DNA of 64,000 bases from Hymenobacter artigasi (GCF_012275535.1 NZ_JAAVTK010000003.1:248001-312000), one strand, 5' to 3'; positions 1-8,773 are shown, counted from the first letter of the stretch. The notes: a model not told the origin generated them from the letters alone. Made by a program: numbers and translations.

Positions 1-926
1 CCGACCGCCCGGCCCTGAAACAGGCCCTGGTGCCGCTGCTGACCAAAGAAATTGAGGCGCAGGTTTCGAACGCCGCCGTGCAGGCCACCAACGAGCGGCT
101 GATAACCGCCGGCTACAAGCCGCAGGTGTACTCGCGGCCCATCAACCTGTTTTTCATCACCGACGAGGGCAAGCGCGAGCGCCTGGAGCCCGACGCCAGC
201 GGGGCCGACTGCGTGGAAGTGACCATTCGCAACACGGCCAAGTGCCACAGCCAGGCCGAGTTGCTGGCCCTGGCCCAGGCGCACCCCGAGCAGTTCAGCC
301 CCAACGTGGTGTTGCGGCCGGTGTACCAGGAAATCCTGCTGCCGAACCTGGTGTACATCGGCGGCGGGGCCGAGGTGGCGTACTGGTTCCAGCTGAAGGA
401 CGTGTTTGCGGCCTTTGACGTGCCGTTCCCGATGGTGCTGCCGCGCAATTCGGCCGAGTACATCAGCCGGGCCAACGCGGGCAAGCTGAAAAAGCTGGGC
501 CTGACCACGCCCGAGATTTTCCGGCCCCTGCCGGACCTTAAGAAGCAGGTGGGTGCCGCCCTGGGCCAAGAAGAAATCAGCCTGCAGGAGCAGCAGCAGG
601 CCTTGGCCGCCGCCTTCCAGCAGGTGCAGGACGTAGCCCAGCGCCTCGACCCCACCCTGGTGAAAACGGTGGCCGCCGAAGCCCAGAAAGCCGCCGCCAG
701 CCTCGCCGGCCTCGAAAAGCGCCTGAGCAAAGCCGCCGAAACCAAGAATGAAACCGCCTACACCCAGCTGGCTGCCCTCAAGGAAAAGCTGTTTCCCGGC
801 GGCGGCCTGCAGGAGCGCAGCGAGAACGTGCTGAGCATTCTGATTAATAACCCCGGCTTTATTGCGCAGCTGATTGAGGCGTTTGAGCCGCTGGCGCTGG
901 AATTTACGGTGCTGGAGGAGGAGTAA
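1..926 (+). CDS. bshC: Bacillithiol biosynthesis cysteine-adding enzyme BshC (3' part)
   Basis: This is the C-terminal 307 residues of BshC, read in frame from base 3; the 5' end lies outside the window, so the GTG at 30 is internal. BshC joins cysteine to glucosaminyl-malate in the last step of bacillithiol synthesis, the low-molecular-weight thiol of Firmicutes and many Bacteroidota. The recognisable stretch is KEIEAQVSNAAVQATNERL followed by the segment ending QVYSRPINLFF, then a long Gln/Ala-rich coiled coil (about residues 190-260) and the compact C-terminal end. The open frame continues to the window edge. The next gene starts 14 nt downstream and may be co-transcribed. The family call is from remembered sequence pattern; full-family length (about 530 aa) fits a truncated copy here. 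Confidence 0.88.
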   Translation, partial: DRPALKQALVPLLTKEIEAQVSNAAVQATNERLITAGYKPQVYSRPINLFFITDEGKRERLEPDASGADCVEVTIRNTAKCHSQAELLALAQAHPEQFSPNVVLRPVYQEILLPNLVYIGGGAEVAYWFQLKDVFAAFDVPFPMVLPRNSAEYISRANAGKLKKLGLTTPEIFRPLPDLKKQVGAALGQEEISLQEQQQALAAAFQQVQDVAQRLDPTLVKTVAAEAQKAAASLAGLEKRLSKAAETKNETAYTQLAALKEKLFPGGGLQERSENVLSILINNPGFIAQLIEAFEPLALEFTVLEEE

Positions 927-940
927 GACAGCGTGTTGTG

Positions 941-1528
941 ATGCAGGATAAAGCCAATCTCCGCCGCGCCGCCCTGGCCCGCCGCAAGGCCCTGCCGGCC
1001 GCCGAAATCGCGCAGCATAGCCAGCAGCTGTGCGACCAGCTATTCCAGCATTTCCCGGTGGCGGAGTGGCGCTGGCTGCACCTGTTTCTGCCGCTGGCCC
1101 AGTACAATGAGCCGGATACCTGGCTGATTATCCATCGCATCTGGGCCGAGGGGCTGGCGGTGCGGCTGGCGGTGCCCGTGGTGCAGGCCGATGGGATTTC
1201 GCTGCGCCATTACGAGCTGACGCCGGACACGCCGCTGCACCCCAGCCACTGGGGCATTTCTGAGCCTGCCGCTACCGCCGAAACGGAAGTACCGGCTGCC
1301 GCTTTCGATGCCGTGCTGGTGCCCCTGCTGGCCGTGGACCGGGCCGGCCACCGCGTGGGCTACGGGGGAGGATTCTACGACCGGTTTCTGGCCCAGTGCC
1401 GGCCAGAAACGCAGCTCATCGGCCTGAGCGTGCTGGATGAGGCACCCGTAGCCGCCATTGCCGATGTGCTGCCCACCGATGTGCCGCTCACGGCCTGCCT
1501 CATGCCGGGCGGGGTGTGGCAGTTTTGA
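941..1528 (+). CDS. 5-formyltetrahydrofolate cyclo-ligase
   Basis: A cytosolic enzyme of about 195 aa that uses ATP to convert 5-formyl-THF to 5,10-methenyl-THF, returning stored folate to one-carbon metabolism. The N-terminus has the family's basic segment (KANLRRAALARRKAL). The C-terminal half carries the diagnostic glycine-rich motif GHRVGYGGGFYDRFL, which binds nucleotide and folate, followed by LIGLSVLDE. The length matches the family (180-200 aa). ATG at 941 is preferred over the GTG at 938 one codon earlier. It lies 14 nt after bshC on the same strand. No terminator follows; a 135-bp AT-rich gap leads to the TonB gene. Confidence 0.93.
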   Translation: MQDKANLRRAALARRKALPAAEIAQHSQQLCDQLFQHFPVAEWRWLHLFLPLAQYNEPDTWLIIHRIWAEGLAVRLAVPVVQADGISLRHYELTPDTPLHPSHWGISEPAATAETEVPAAAFDAVLVPLLAVDRAGHRVGYGGGFYDRFLAQCRPETQLIGLSVLDEAPVAAIADVLPTDVPLTACLMPGGVWQF

Positions 1529-1662
1529 GGCATCTTGACAAAACGGAATATCAGGCTATTTATTATTCGGTTCAGGAATAAATTTTTATTCATAATAGTC
1601 TCACAATAAGGCAATAAGACGCTGCGTTTCCCGGGTATATTTCACCTAATACTCGCAGCTTT

Positions 1663-2508
1663 ATGATGAACAATGCCCAGCTGGCGACGGCCAGCCTCGA
1701 CGACATCGTGTTCGATGGTCGCAACCGTCACTACGGGGCCTACGAGCTCCGCGCCCTCTACCAGCGCCACATGACGCGGGCATTGATTATTGCCACGGTC
1801 TTGCTGGCTTTGCTGATGGTTTTTCCGTTGGTAGCGCAGCTGCTGAAGGAGGATGTGCTGGTGGTACCGACGGACCTTGACAAAGGCAAGGTGACACTCA
1901 TTGCGCCGCCGCTGGCCCCCGAAAGGGTGATTACACCTCCCCCGACAACGGCCCCGCCCAAGTCGGTACTTCCGGCCGCACCGACTCAGCATCTGGCTGC
2001 CACGCGCTTCGTTGAAATGAAGGTGACGCCCGATGACCAGGCTACGGAGGATGTACCCGACCAGAAGCTGCTGGCCAATACCACCGTTTCCACCATCACC
2101 AGCATTGGCGAGGCTTCCGCAACTGACCTAGGTCCGCTGACTGATACCGGCGGCACCAAAGAGATTGGGGCCGATGTGGTGAAAGAAACGACGTACGTTT
2201 ATGTGGAGCAGATGCCAGAACTGCCGGGTGGCGGCGGCCAGAAAGCCATTGTAGCAGCCATCCAGAAGGCCGCGAAATACCCGGCACTGGCCCTTGGCAA
2301 TCAGATAGAGGGCAAAATATACGTCAGCTTTGTTGTGAACTCGCTGGGCGATGTTTCCGATGTGAAGGTGGTGAAAGGCCTGGGCTATGGCCTGGACGAG
2401 GAAACCATCCGCGCTGTAAAAACCCTGCCCCGGTTCACCCCAGGCAAGCAAAATGGCCGGGCGGTGAGCGTGGCCTACACCGTGCCCATTAGCTTCAAAA
2501 TTCAATAA
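1663..2508 (+). CDS. Energy transducer TonB
   Basis: A 281-aa inner-membrane protein of the Bacteroidota TonB type. It has a short cytoplasmic N-terminus containing FDGRNRHYGAYELR, a motif typical of Bacteroidota TonB, and a single membrane span around residues 41-62. A proline-rich periplasmic linker follows (residues 85-110), and a C-terminal TonB domain (about residues 185-281) contains ALGNQIEGKIYVSFVVNS and ends in VPISFKIQ. TonB passes proton-motive energy from ExbBD to outer-membrane receptors such as SusC-like transporters; no receptor or ExbB/D gene is present here, so its partners are elsewhere. TATATTTC at 1636-1643, one base off the -7 consensus TAnnTTTG, may be its promoter. It ends at a strong bidirectional terminator. 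Confidence 0.92.
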   Translation: MMNNAQLATASLDDIVFDGRNRHYGAYELRALYQRHMTRALIIATVLLALLMVFPLVAQLLKEDVLVVPTDLDKGKVTLIAPPLAPERVITPPPTTAPPKSVLPAAPTQHLAATRFVEMKVTPDDQATEDVPDQKLLANTTVSTITSIGEASATDLGPLTDTGGTKEIGADVVKETTYVYVEQMPELPGGGGQKAIVAAIQKAAKYPALALGNQIEGKIYVSFVVNSLGDVSDVKVVKGLGYGLDEETIRAVKTLPRFTPGKQNGRAVSVAYTVPISFKIQ

Positions 2509-2525
2509 GCACTTCGGGCCGGCAG

Positions 2526-2592
2526 CATAAAAAACGTCTGGCTCCGCTTGCTTCGCCTGTGCGAACGCGAGCGGAGCCGGACGTTTTTTATG
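2526..2592. terminator. Bidirectional rho-independent terminator
   Basis: A long near-perfect hairpin lies between convergent tonB and the GDYXXLXY gene. Arms begin cataaaaaacgt and end acgttttttatg, with GC-rich inner stem ctccgct/agcggag. The A-tract on one side and T-tract on the other make it usable from both directions. Confidence 0.88.
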
Positions 2593-2602
2593 CGTATTCG
2601 GC

Positions 2603-3154
2603 TTACTTCAGCTCCGCCTCCACGCCCGTGATGCGGGCCTGGCCCCAGGGCGCGATGCTGACGCGCACCCGCAGCGGGTGCAGGCGGCCGGCTTTTTCGA
2701 GGCGTAGGCCGCTGCCTTCGGGCACGTAGTACCGCTCCAGGTTGAAGCGCAGGTTGAACGAGCTCCGATACACATCCGTGACCCAGCCGCGCAGCACGGC
2801 CTGGCCCACGCCGGGCTTTGGGGCCTGCGGATACACGCCTACGGCGGTGCTGAGGCTATCGGAGCCGGTGGCCAGCAGCACGAATACCGCCTGGCGGCGC
2901 TGCGGGGCGGCGGGGCCTTGCCAGCGGCTCAGGGGCGTTTCGCTGATGGCGTAGTGCAGGCGCACGAAGTCGCCGTAGAGCAGGTCGCGCGGGTCGATGG
3001 GCGTGGTGGCCAGCATAACTTTCTGGCCCAGGGCCGTGGTGGCGTAGCCCGCGCCGGCCACGCCCAGCACGTAGAGCACCTGCGCCGCTACCAGGGCGCG
3101 CAGCATCGGGCGGCGGCGCGCCGGGCTTGAGAACCAGGAGAGCAGGTCAGTCAT
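2603..3154 (-). CDS. GDYXXLXY-domain membrane-anchored protein
   Basis: A 183-aa protein with one N-terminal membrane segment (about residues 19-40) and a mostly extracytoplasmic remainder. It carries the family signature as GDFVRLHYAIS (residues about 61-71), just after PIDPRDLLY. Family members are almost always encoded beside DUF2157/DUF4401 membrane proteins. Here it follows the DUF2157 gene by 21 nt on the same strand, so the two are almost certainly one operon and probably one complex. Biochemical function is unknown for the family. The spacer between the pair is an AT-rich run of near-repeats of ATTATAA. Confidence 0.88.
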   Translation of the reverse strand: MTDLLSWFSSPARRRPMLRALVAAQVLYVLGVAGAGYATTALGQKVMLATTPIDPRDLLYGDFVRLHYAISETPLSRWQGPAAPQRRQAVFVLLATGSDSLSTAVGVYPQAPKPGVGQAVLRGWVTDVYRSSFNLRFNLERYYVPEGSGLRLEKAGRLHPLRVRVSIAPWGQARITGVEAELK

Positions 3155-3175
3155 TCGATAATTACGAATTATAAA

Positions 3176-4459
3176 TTATAAATTATGAATTGGCTCTGCG
3201 GCTTCGGAATCATTGGCCGGGATGGGTGGGGTGCCGGCCTGCTGCGCTACGGCCGGGGCGGCGGCCAGTACCTGGGCGTTGCGGCGGCGCAGGTACCAGC
3301 TCAGGGCCAGCAGCAGGATGCCGCCAATCAGGAAAAACAGCGACTTATCCATAAAGCCCCAAGTGAGCTTGAAGTAGGCCACGGCGGTGGCGGCCACAAA
3401 CAGCACCGCGCCGATGGTGAGCTGGTCGGGGTCGTGGTCACGGTTGGCGCGGGCCAGCACCGAACCGGCGTGGGCATACAGCACCACCAGCGTGGCCACG
3501 GCCAGCGACAACCCGCCCGACAAATAAAAGCCCGGCAGCAGCAGCAGCCACTCGGGCAGGGTGGCCAGGCTGCCCCGCGCCCGCTTGCCGGCCACCGATA
3601 GGGCCAGCACGGCCGCCAGCGCCCCCAGGTAGGGCAGCAGCGGCGGCCGCAGCACGTTGGCATAGGCATCGGCTTCGCCAAACACCGCCAGCCCGAACAT
3701 AAACAGATAGGCCGCCACCAGCGGCGGCACCTGTAGGGCGCGGCCACCGAGGCGGTTGGGCTGCCAGTCGCCGGCCGCATAAATGGCCATGGCCGGCACA
3801 AAAAACCAGGTAATTTTGGCGTGGAGCACGATGATGAGAAGGCCCGCCTGCCAGAGCAGGCCGGCGGCCAGCACGTAGCTGCCCACTACATCGGGCCGGC
3901 GCCACCAGTAGTAGCCCATGCCGCCCACCACCAGCCACGCCGTGACGTAGCTGAAGATGCCCAGCGACTCGACGCAGTACGTTTGCACCGCCGCCCCGAT
4001 AAGCACCGTGAGCAGCACCAGCAGCCGCGAGCCGTAAACGTAGCTCAGGCCCACGCCTGCCACCACCCAGGCCAACAGGCCGCTGGCATCGTAGCCCACC
4101 AGCTGAAAAAGCTGGCTGGTGAGGATGATGCTGGCCCCAAACAGCAGCAGCCCCAGCCCGATGAGGCCGTGGCCGAGGTCAGGGTTGCCGCGCCGCAGGA
4201 AGTAGGCACCCGCACCGTAGCTGCCCACTAAGCTGCCCAGCAGCAGCGCCAGCCGCAGGGCGGTGGGCAGGCCCTGCCAGTTGGCGGCCACCACGCTCAG
4301 CCCGCTCAGGCCCACCAGCACGCTGCCCAGGATGGGAAGCAGGCCCAGGGCCGGGGCCTGCTGCGGGTAGCGGGCTAGCAGCTGCTGCCGCTGCGCCTCG
4401 CTGATGAGGCCATCGGTGACCCAGCCGGGACTTTCGGTATCGAGAAATTTGCGGGACAA
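3176..4459 (-). CDS. DUF2157 domain-containing polytopic membrane protein
   Basis: A 427-aa protein with a short cytoplasmic N-terminus (residues 1-40, including VTDGLISEAQRQQLLARYP, the DUF2157 start) followed by about 10-12 hydrophobic segments up to residue 395 and a polar, Ala/Pro-rich tail. It is the first gene of a two-gene operon with the GDYXXLXY protein. Function is unknown; the conserved pairing suggests an inner-membrane complex with a periplasmic GDYXXLXY subunit. Its last codons are supplied by an AT-rich repeat (3165-3190). Upstream lies a divergent 280-bp spacer containing a G-rich quadruplex-like motif. Confidence 0.87.
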   Translation of the reverse strand: MSRKFLDTESPGWVTDGLISEAQRQQLLARYPQQAPALGLLPILGSVLVGLSGLSVVAANWQGLPTALRLALLLGSLVGSYGAGAYFLRRGNPDLGHGLIGLGLLLFGASIILTSQLFQLVGYDASGLLAWVVAGVGLSYVYGSRLLVLLTVLIGAAVQTYCVESLGIFSYVTAWLVVGGMGYYWWRRPDVVGSYVLAAGLLWQAGLLIIVLHAKITWFFVPAMAIYAAGDWQPNRLGGRALQVPPLVAAYLFMFGLAVFGEADAYANVLRPPLLPYLGALAAVLALSVAGKRARGSLATLPEWLLLLPGFYLSGGLSLAVATLVVLYAHAGSVLARANRDHDPDQLTIGAVLFVAATAVAYFKLTWGFMDKSLFFLIGGILLLALSWYLRRRNAQVLAAAPAVAQQAGTPPIPANDSEAAEPIHNL

Positions 4460-4738
4460 GTTTTAGGGAATGAGGGTAGGAGGGTGTGGGGGCAGGAGGG
4501 TAAGTGCGAAGGTAGGAGAATCCCCAATGCGTTGCGACGCTCTCGCCATTGCACCCGCTTGCCTTCGCACCCTCCTGTTCCACCTTCCGGCCGCGTCATT
4601 TCGCGCAGACCGGGTGGCAACTCATGGGATTTTTGCCGGGGTTCGGGGCTGATTTCGGTGGATTGAGGGTGGTGCTAGCGGCGGCAGGTGGGCAGCGGGG
4701 CTTGTTTTGGGCATTCTTCACTCCCAAGCCCTACGCTT
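4460..4738. other. Divergent intergenic spacer with G-rich motif and possible gene relic
   Basis: This 279-bp spacer separates the leftward DUF2157 gene from a rightward secreted-protein gene. Positions 4474-4500 carry four G-runs with 3-5 nt loops, a canonical G-quadruplex pattern. The segment around 4585-4630 resembles, on the minus strand, the 3' end of mnmD (it would encode PPGLREMTR). No exact TAnnTTTG promoter was seen. Confidence 0.5.
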
Positions 4739-6034
4739 ATGAAACTGCTGCACACGCTTCGCCGGCTGGCCCTGGCCCCGTTGTTCTGGCTGCCGCTGGC
4801 CAGCTTTGCCCAAACGCCCACCCCGGCACAACCTGAAACAGTTTTTGCCGGCGTGCCGCAGGAAACCGTGGCGGGTGAGGCCCCGGCGTTCCAGCTCTTC
4901 GACCAGAAGTTCTACGACAACCAGCTTTTTTTGCTGGGCGAGGCGCACGGCGTGCAGCGGCCCCAGGAGCTGGATTTTGCCCTGCTCAAGCACCTGAACC
5001 AGCGGGCCGGCGTGCGTACCTACGTGGCCGAAGTAGACTGCGCCAAAGCTTATTACCTGAACGAGTACCTGCGCACGGGCGATGAAGCGACCCTGGACCT
5101 GGTTTTCCGCAGCTGGCTGGCGGAAACTTCCCAGTGGGCCAACCAGGATTTCCGGGCCAAGCTCCAGCGCATCCGGGCCTGGAACCTGACGCTGCCCGCC
5201 AACCGCAAAGTCCGCTTCCTCGGCCTCGACCAGCTCCAGGACCTGCCCCTGGCCGGTGACTATCTGGCGGCCCTGCTGCGGAAAAGCCCGCCGCCCCAGC
5301 CCCTGCGCGCCCCGCTTGATTCGGTGGTTACTATGCTGCGGCAGCCCACGGCCAACCCGGCGCTGGCCGGCCTGGCCCGCCGCGCCCTGAATCAACAAAC
5401 TGACGCCTCCGCCGACCTGCGCTACCTGCTGCTCAACCTCACCTATCCCCTGGGCAGCATGCGGCAGCGCGAGCAGAACATCTTCGCCAACCTGGAGGCG
5501 TTGTACCAGACCCGGCAGCTCACCAACGAGAAGCTGTACGGCATGTGGGGCCTGGCCCACGTGCTGCAAAGCCCGCTGGTGGATGGCTACCCGTCGTTCG
5601 CCGCCCGCATTCAGCAGAGCAGCTTGCCGCTGCGCAACCGGGTGGCCTCGGTGCTCTGCGTGTTCAGCGGCTGCCAGATGCTGTGCGCCACCGCCGGCCT
5701 GTCCGCGCCCTGGCAAACGGCCGGCCAGCCCTACAGCAGCACCGACAAATTCAACCACGACGGCCCGCTGGTAGTACTCGACGGCCTGGCCGAACTGAAG
5801 CAGCGCACCACGCCGGGCAGCAGCACCCTGTTCCGCCTCGATGCGCCGGGGGCAGCCAGCGCGCGCCAGTCCATTCACCTGCGGTACGCGCCGGGCATGC
5901 CGCCCAGCCAGCAAATGCAATTTAGCCCCCAGGTGCCGGCGGCGGCCTACGTGCAGTACCTGCTGCTGGTGCGCGACTCGGGCCCGGTACGGCCGCTGCA
6001 GCCGGCGGCAGCTGGCGCGGTGGGCCGCCGCTAG
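4739..6034 (+). CDS. Secreted erythromycin-esterase/ChaN-like protein
   Basis: A 431-aa protein with a signal peptide (MKLLHTLRRLALAPLFWLPL, cleavage after SFAQ). The ATG at 4739 is chosen over the in-frame ATG at 4688 because it begins a clean signal peptide. The mature part begins with FYDNQLFLLGEAHGVQRPQE; the GEAHG motif followed by an acidic stretch (YVAEVD) resembles the metal-binding fold shared by erythromycin esterase-like and ChaN-like (TIKI/EreA) proteins. A second histidine motif occurs in LYGMWGLAHVLQ. The substrate cannot be predicted and drug resistance should not be inferred. It is followed 50 nt later by a histidine kinase gene; no terminator lies between them, so co-transcription is possible. 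Confidence 0.62.
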   Translation: MKLLHTLRRLALAPLFWLPLASFAQTPTPAQPETVFAGVPQETVAGEAPAFQLFDQKFYDNQLFLLGEAHGVQRPQELDFALLKHLNQRAGVRTYVAEVDCAKAYYLNEYLRTGDEATLDLVFRSWLAETSQWANQDFRAKLQRIRAWNLTLPANRKVRFLGLDQLQDLPLAGDYLAALLRKSPPPQPLRAPLDSVVTMLRQPTANPALAGLARRALNQQTDASADLRYLLLNLTYPLGSMRQREQNIFANLEALYQTRQLTNEKLYGMWGLAHVLQSPLVDGYPSFAARIQQSSLPLRNRVASVLCVFSGCQMLCATAGLSAPWQTAGQPYSSTDKFNHDGPLVVLDGLAELKQRTTPGSSTLFRLDAPGAASARQSIHLRYAPGMPPSQQMQFSPQVPAAAYVQYLLLVRDSGPVRPLQPAAAGAVGRR

Positions 6035-6084
6035 CCGGGCCCGACAGATGCATATTGCACCACCTTCCGCGTTTTCTGATTTCC

Positions 6085-7134
6085 ATGTCGTTTCATTTCA
6101 CTGCCCAACGCCCCTCCCGCTCCGACCTGGGCCTGGTGGCGGCCTACTGGCTGGTGGTGGCCCCGGTGCTGCTGCTCCAATACCGAGCCGACAATGGCGC
6201 GAGCCTGGGGCAGGTGCTGCCCGAAGTCGGGGCCACGGTGCTGTTCGACACGGCGGCGGTGGCCCTGCTGGTGGGCGGGCTGCTGCCCTTGTTTCTGAGC
6301 CGGCGGCGCTGGTTGGGGCTGGCGCTGCTGCCGGTATTTCTGGTGCTGAGCGGGGCCGGCTATCTGCTGCTTTACGGCCGCCTGTTGGGGCATTCCACGG
6401 CGCTTTCGGGGGCGCGGCTGGTGCTGGGGGCGGTGGCCCACGCCAAAAGCTACGGCCTGCTGGCCGTGCTGCTCACCGGCAAGCGCTACTTCGAGGCCCA
6501 GCGCCATGTGCTGCTGCTGCAAAAGGCCCAGGCCGAAAGCGCCCTGCGCAACCTCAAGGCCCAGCTCGACCCGCACTTTCTGTTCAATAACCTCAACGTG
6601 CTGCGCGGCCTCATTCAGGAAGACCCGGCCGCCGCCAACGAGTTTGTGACGCGGCTGGCGGCGCTCTACCGCTTCCTCATCCGGCACCAGCACGAAGACG
6701 TGGTGCCCCTGGCCGAAGAGCTGCAGTTTGCCGACGAGTACGTATTCCTGCTGCGCCACCGCTTCGGTACGGCCTACGAGTTCCGGCAGACGTTGCCCCC
6801 GGCGGCCGAGGTGGCCGAGTTGCTGCTGGTACCCGGCACCATCCAGCTGCTGCTCGAAAACGCCATCAAGCACAACGCCGGCAACGAGGACGCGCCCCTG
6901 CTTATAAGCCTCGAAGCCACGGCCACGGCCCTCACCGTGCACCACGCCCGCCGCCCCAAGCGTACGCCGGTGGAATCGGCCGGCACGGGCCTGGCCAACC
7001 TGCGCGAGCGGTACCGGCTGCTGTTTCAGCGGGAAATTCAAGTTGAGGCGCTCGCCGATACCTTCACCGTCACCATTCCACTGCAGCGCCAGGCCCGCCG
7101 GATTGTGGTCGCCCAACCACTCGTTAGCGCATGA
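6085..7134 (+). CDS. LytS-type sensor histidine kinase
   Basis: A 349-aa inner-membrane kinase with four to five hydrophobic segments in residues 10-145, then a His_kinase (PF06580-type) domain. The phosphoacceptor region is LKAQLDPHFLFNNLNVLRGL, the hallmark of the LytS/YehU family. A C-terminal ATP-binding part has the N-box (LLENAIKHN) and a G-box (GTGLANLRERY). There is no extra periplasmic sensing domain, so the signal is probably sensed in the membrane. ATG at 6085 or 6055 could be the start; 6085 is preferred because the encoded N-terminus is more usual. The stop overlaps the start of the response regulator gene by 4 nt (ATGA), which supports translational coupling. Confidence 0.93.
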   Translation: MSFHFTAQRPSRSDLGLVAAYWLVVAPVLLLQYRADNGASLGQVLPEVGATVLFDTAAVALLVGGLLPLFLSRRRWLGLALLPVFLVLSGAGYLLLYGRLLGHSTALSGARLVLGAVAHAKSYGLLAVLLTGKRYFEAQRHVLLLQKAQAESALRNLKAQLDPHFLFNNLNVLRGLIQEDPAAANEFVTRLAALYRFLIRHQHEDVVPLAEELQFADEYVFLLRHRFGTAYEFRQTLPPAAEVAELLLVPGTIQLLLENAIKHNAGNEDAPLLISLEATATALTVHHARRPKRTPVESAGTGLANLRERYRLLFQREIQVEALADTFTVTIPLQRQARRIVVAQPLVSA

Positions 7135-7910
7135 ATATTCTGATTCTGGAAGACGAGGAGCCCGCCGCCCGCCAGCTCACGCAACTGCTAGCCCAGGCCG
7201 GACACGCCACCGCGCCGCCCGTGCTCCGCAGCGTGGAAAAAGCCCTGACCTGGCTCCAAACCAACCCCCTGCCCGACCTTATTCTGTCGGATATCGAGCT
7301 GCTCGACGGCAACGTTTTTTCGCTCTACGAGCAGTTTCCCGTAGCCTGCCCCATCATCTTCACCACGGCCTACGACCAGTTTCTGCTGGCCGCATTCCGG
7401 GGCAACGGCATTGCCTACCTGCTCAAGCCCTTCACCCTGGAGCAGCTGCAGGCCGCCCTGGCCAAGTACGAGCAGCTGCGCACCAACCTCGCGCCGCCCA
7501 CGCCCGCGCCCAGCCTGCCGCCCGACGTGATGCGTGAGCTAACCCAGGCCCTGCGCCAGCACAGCCAGCCGGCCTACAAGCAGCGCTTTTCGGTGCGGAT
7601 GCGCAACGGCCTCTACCTGCTCCAAACCGCCGACATCGCCTACCTGCAAGCCGACGAAGGCGTGACCTTCGCCGTCGACAGTGCCGGCACGCGCTACCCC
7701 CTCAGCGGCACGCTGGCCGAGCTGGAGCGCCAGCTCGACCCCAGCCGCTTCGGCCGCCTCAACCGCTCCGAGCTGGTGAACGTGGCCTTCATCGAGCGGG
7801 CCGAGCCGTATTTCAACAACCGCCTCGCCGTGAAGCTACGCGCCCCCGGCCTCACCCTCACCACCAGCGCCGCCCAAACCCCCGAGTTCCGCCGCTGGCT
7901 GGAAGGGTGA
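7131..7910 (+). CDS. LytTR-family response regulator
   Basis: A 259-aa DNA-binding regulator. The receiver domain covers residues 1-120: acidic pair DEE at 8-10, phosphoacceptor Asp in LILSDIELLDG, conserved Thr in FTTAYD and Lys in LLKPF. A linker follows, then a LytTR DNA-binding domain (about residues 150-255) with FSVRMRNGLYLL, IAYLQADEG and the typical FGRLNRSELVN. It forms a two-component pair with the kinase it overlaps. LytTR regulators in Bacteroidota often control cell-envelope or adhesion genes, but no target can be assigned here. The gene ends just before an inverted-repeat element shared with five other spacers. Confidence 0.94.
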   Translation: MNILILEDEEPAARQLTQLLAQAGHATAPPVLRSVEKALTWLQTNPLPDLILSDIELLDGNVFSLYEQFPVACPIIFTTAYDQFLLAAFRGNGIAYLLKPFTLEQLQAALAKYEQLRTNLAPPTPAPSLPPDVMRELTQALRQHSQPAYKQRFSVRMRNGLYLLQTADIAYLQADEGVTFAVDSAGTRYPLSGTLAELERQLDPSRFGRLNRSELVNVAFIERAEPYFNNRLAVKLRAPGLTLTTSAAQTPEFRRWLEG

Positions 7911-7937
7911 AGGGTTTTAGGGTAGGAGGGATTTCGT

Positions 7938-8040
7938 CTGTCATCCTGAGCTTGCGAAGGACCTTATCAAGTTCGCGCTATTTGAATTTACTGCAAACCG
8001 TTCGGGCTTGATAAGGTCCTTCGCAAGCTCAGGATGACAG
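7938..8040. repeat. Palindromic intergenic element, copy A
   Basis: A 103-bp element with 31-bp perfect inverted arms (ctgtcatcctgagcttgcga and onward, ending tcaggatgacag) around a loop of about 39 nt containing tttactgcaaa. It lies between the convergent LytTR and mnmD genes. Five relatives occur in the window. Confidence 0.9.
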
Positions 8041-8056
8041 CAGGCATTACACTCTC

Positions 8057-8773
8057 CTACCCTTCTTTCCGCGCTCGCGTCATTTCGCGCTTGCCGGGCG
8101 GGCCGGGCAGCTTTTCCGTTAGCCAGCCGGCGGCGCGCAGGTTGCGGCGGAACTGGCCTTGGGCGCAGTAGCTCACCAGCACCGCGCCGGGCGCGGCGGC
8201 GGCGTAAAGCTGGGCAAAAACGGCCTCCGTCCACAGCTCGGGCTGTTTTTCGGGGGCGAAGGCATCGAAATAAATCAGATTGTAGTGCTCGGCGGGCAGC
8301 GCCGCTTCTTGCAGCGGCTGGTGCAGCTTGCGCAACTCAAAACCAGGCAGCAGCTCTACCTGCGCATCCCAGGGGGCGGCGTGCAGCTCGGCAAACAGCT
8401 CTTTGAGGGGGGTACCGCGCTCGTCCCACTCGGGTTGCAGGGCGGCCACCACGGCGGGCGGTAGCGGGAAGGTTTCGAGGCCATCATACTCGATAAACGC
8501 GCCGGCAGCCTGCGCGGCTTCCAACGTCAATAGCGCATTCAAGCCAGTGCCGAGGCCTATTTCGAGGATGCGCAAGGGCTGGCCGGTTGCGGCGGCCGCC
8601 GGCAGCAACGGGGCCAGCCCGTGCCGGATGAAGACGTGCGCCGACTCTTGCCGCGCCCCGTGCTGCGAGTGGTAATGCTCATTCAGTGCTGGCACGAAAA
8701 GCGTGGCCGAGCCGTCGGCCGTGCGGCGCACCTCTACCTTTGATTGTTCGCCCCACTGCGGTTGGCCATCCAT
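8057..8773 (-). CDS. mnmD: tRNA 5-methylaminomethyl-2-thiouridine methyltransferase MnmD
   Basis: A 238-aa SAM-dependent methyltransferase corresponding to the N-terminal half of E. coli MnmC; stand-alone MnmD is normal where the oxidase half is absent. It makes the last methylation of mnm5s2U at the wobble position of some tRNAs. Family signs: DGSATLFVPALNEHYHSQHG near the N-terminus, SAM-binding ILEIGLGTGLNALLT, catalytic-region YFDAFAPEKQPELW, and the terminal GPPGKREMTR. It is divergently oriented to the thioesterase gene across only 35 bp of AT-rich sequence, so both promoters must sit in that spacer or overlap it. Confidence 0.92.
   Translation of the reverse strand: MDGQPQWGEQSKVEVRRTADGSATLFVPALNEHYHSQHGARQESAHVFIRHGLAPLLPAAAATGQPLRILEIGLGTGLNALLTLEAAQAAGAFIEYDGLETFPLPPAVVAALQPEWDERGTPLKELFAELHAAPWDAQVELLPGFELRKLHQPLQEAALPAEHYNLIYFDAFAPEKQPELWTEAVFAQLYAAAAPGAVLVSYCAQGQFRRNLRAAGWLTEKLPGPPGKREMTRARKEG

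Noticed and set aside
4718..5920. Minus-strand 400-codon frame opposite the secreted esterase-like gene
   Set aside because: Shadow; the plus strand encodes a signal peptide and GEAHG motif, the minus strand shows no pattern.
4739..6034. Macrolide-resistance gene
   Set aside because: Only the general EreA/ChaN-like fold is hinted; no evidence for drug esterase activity.
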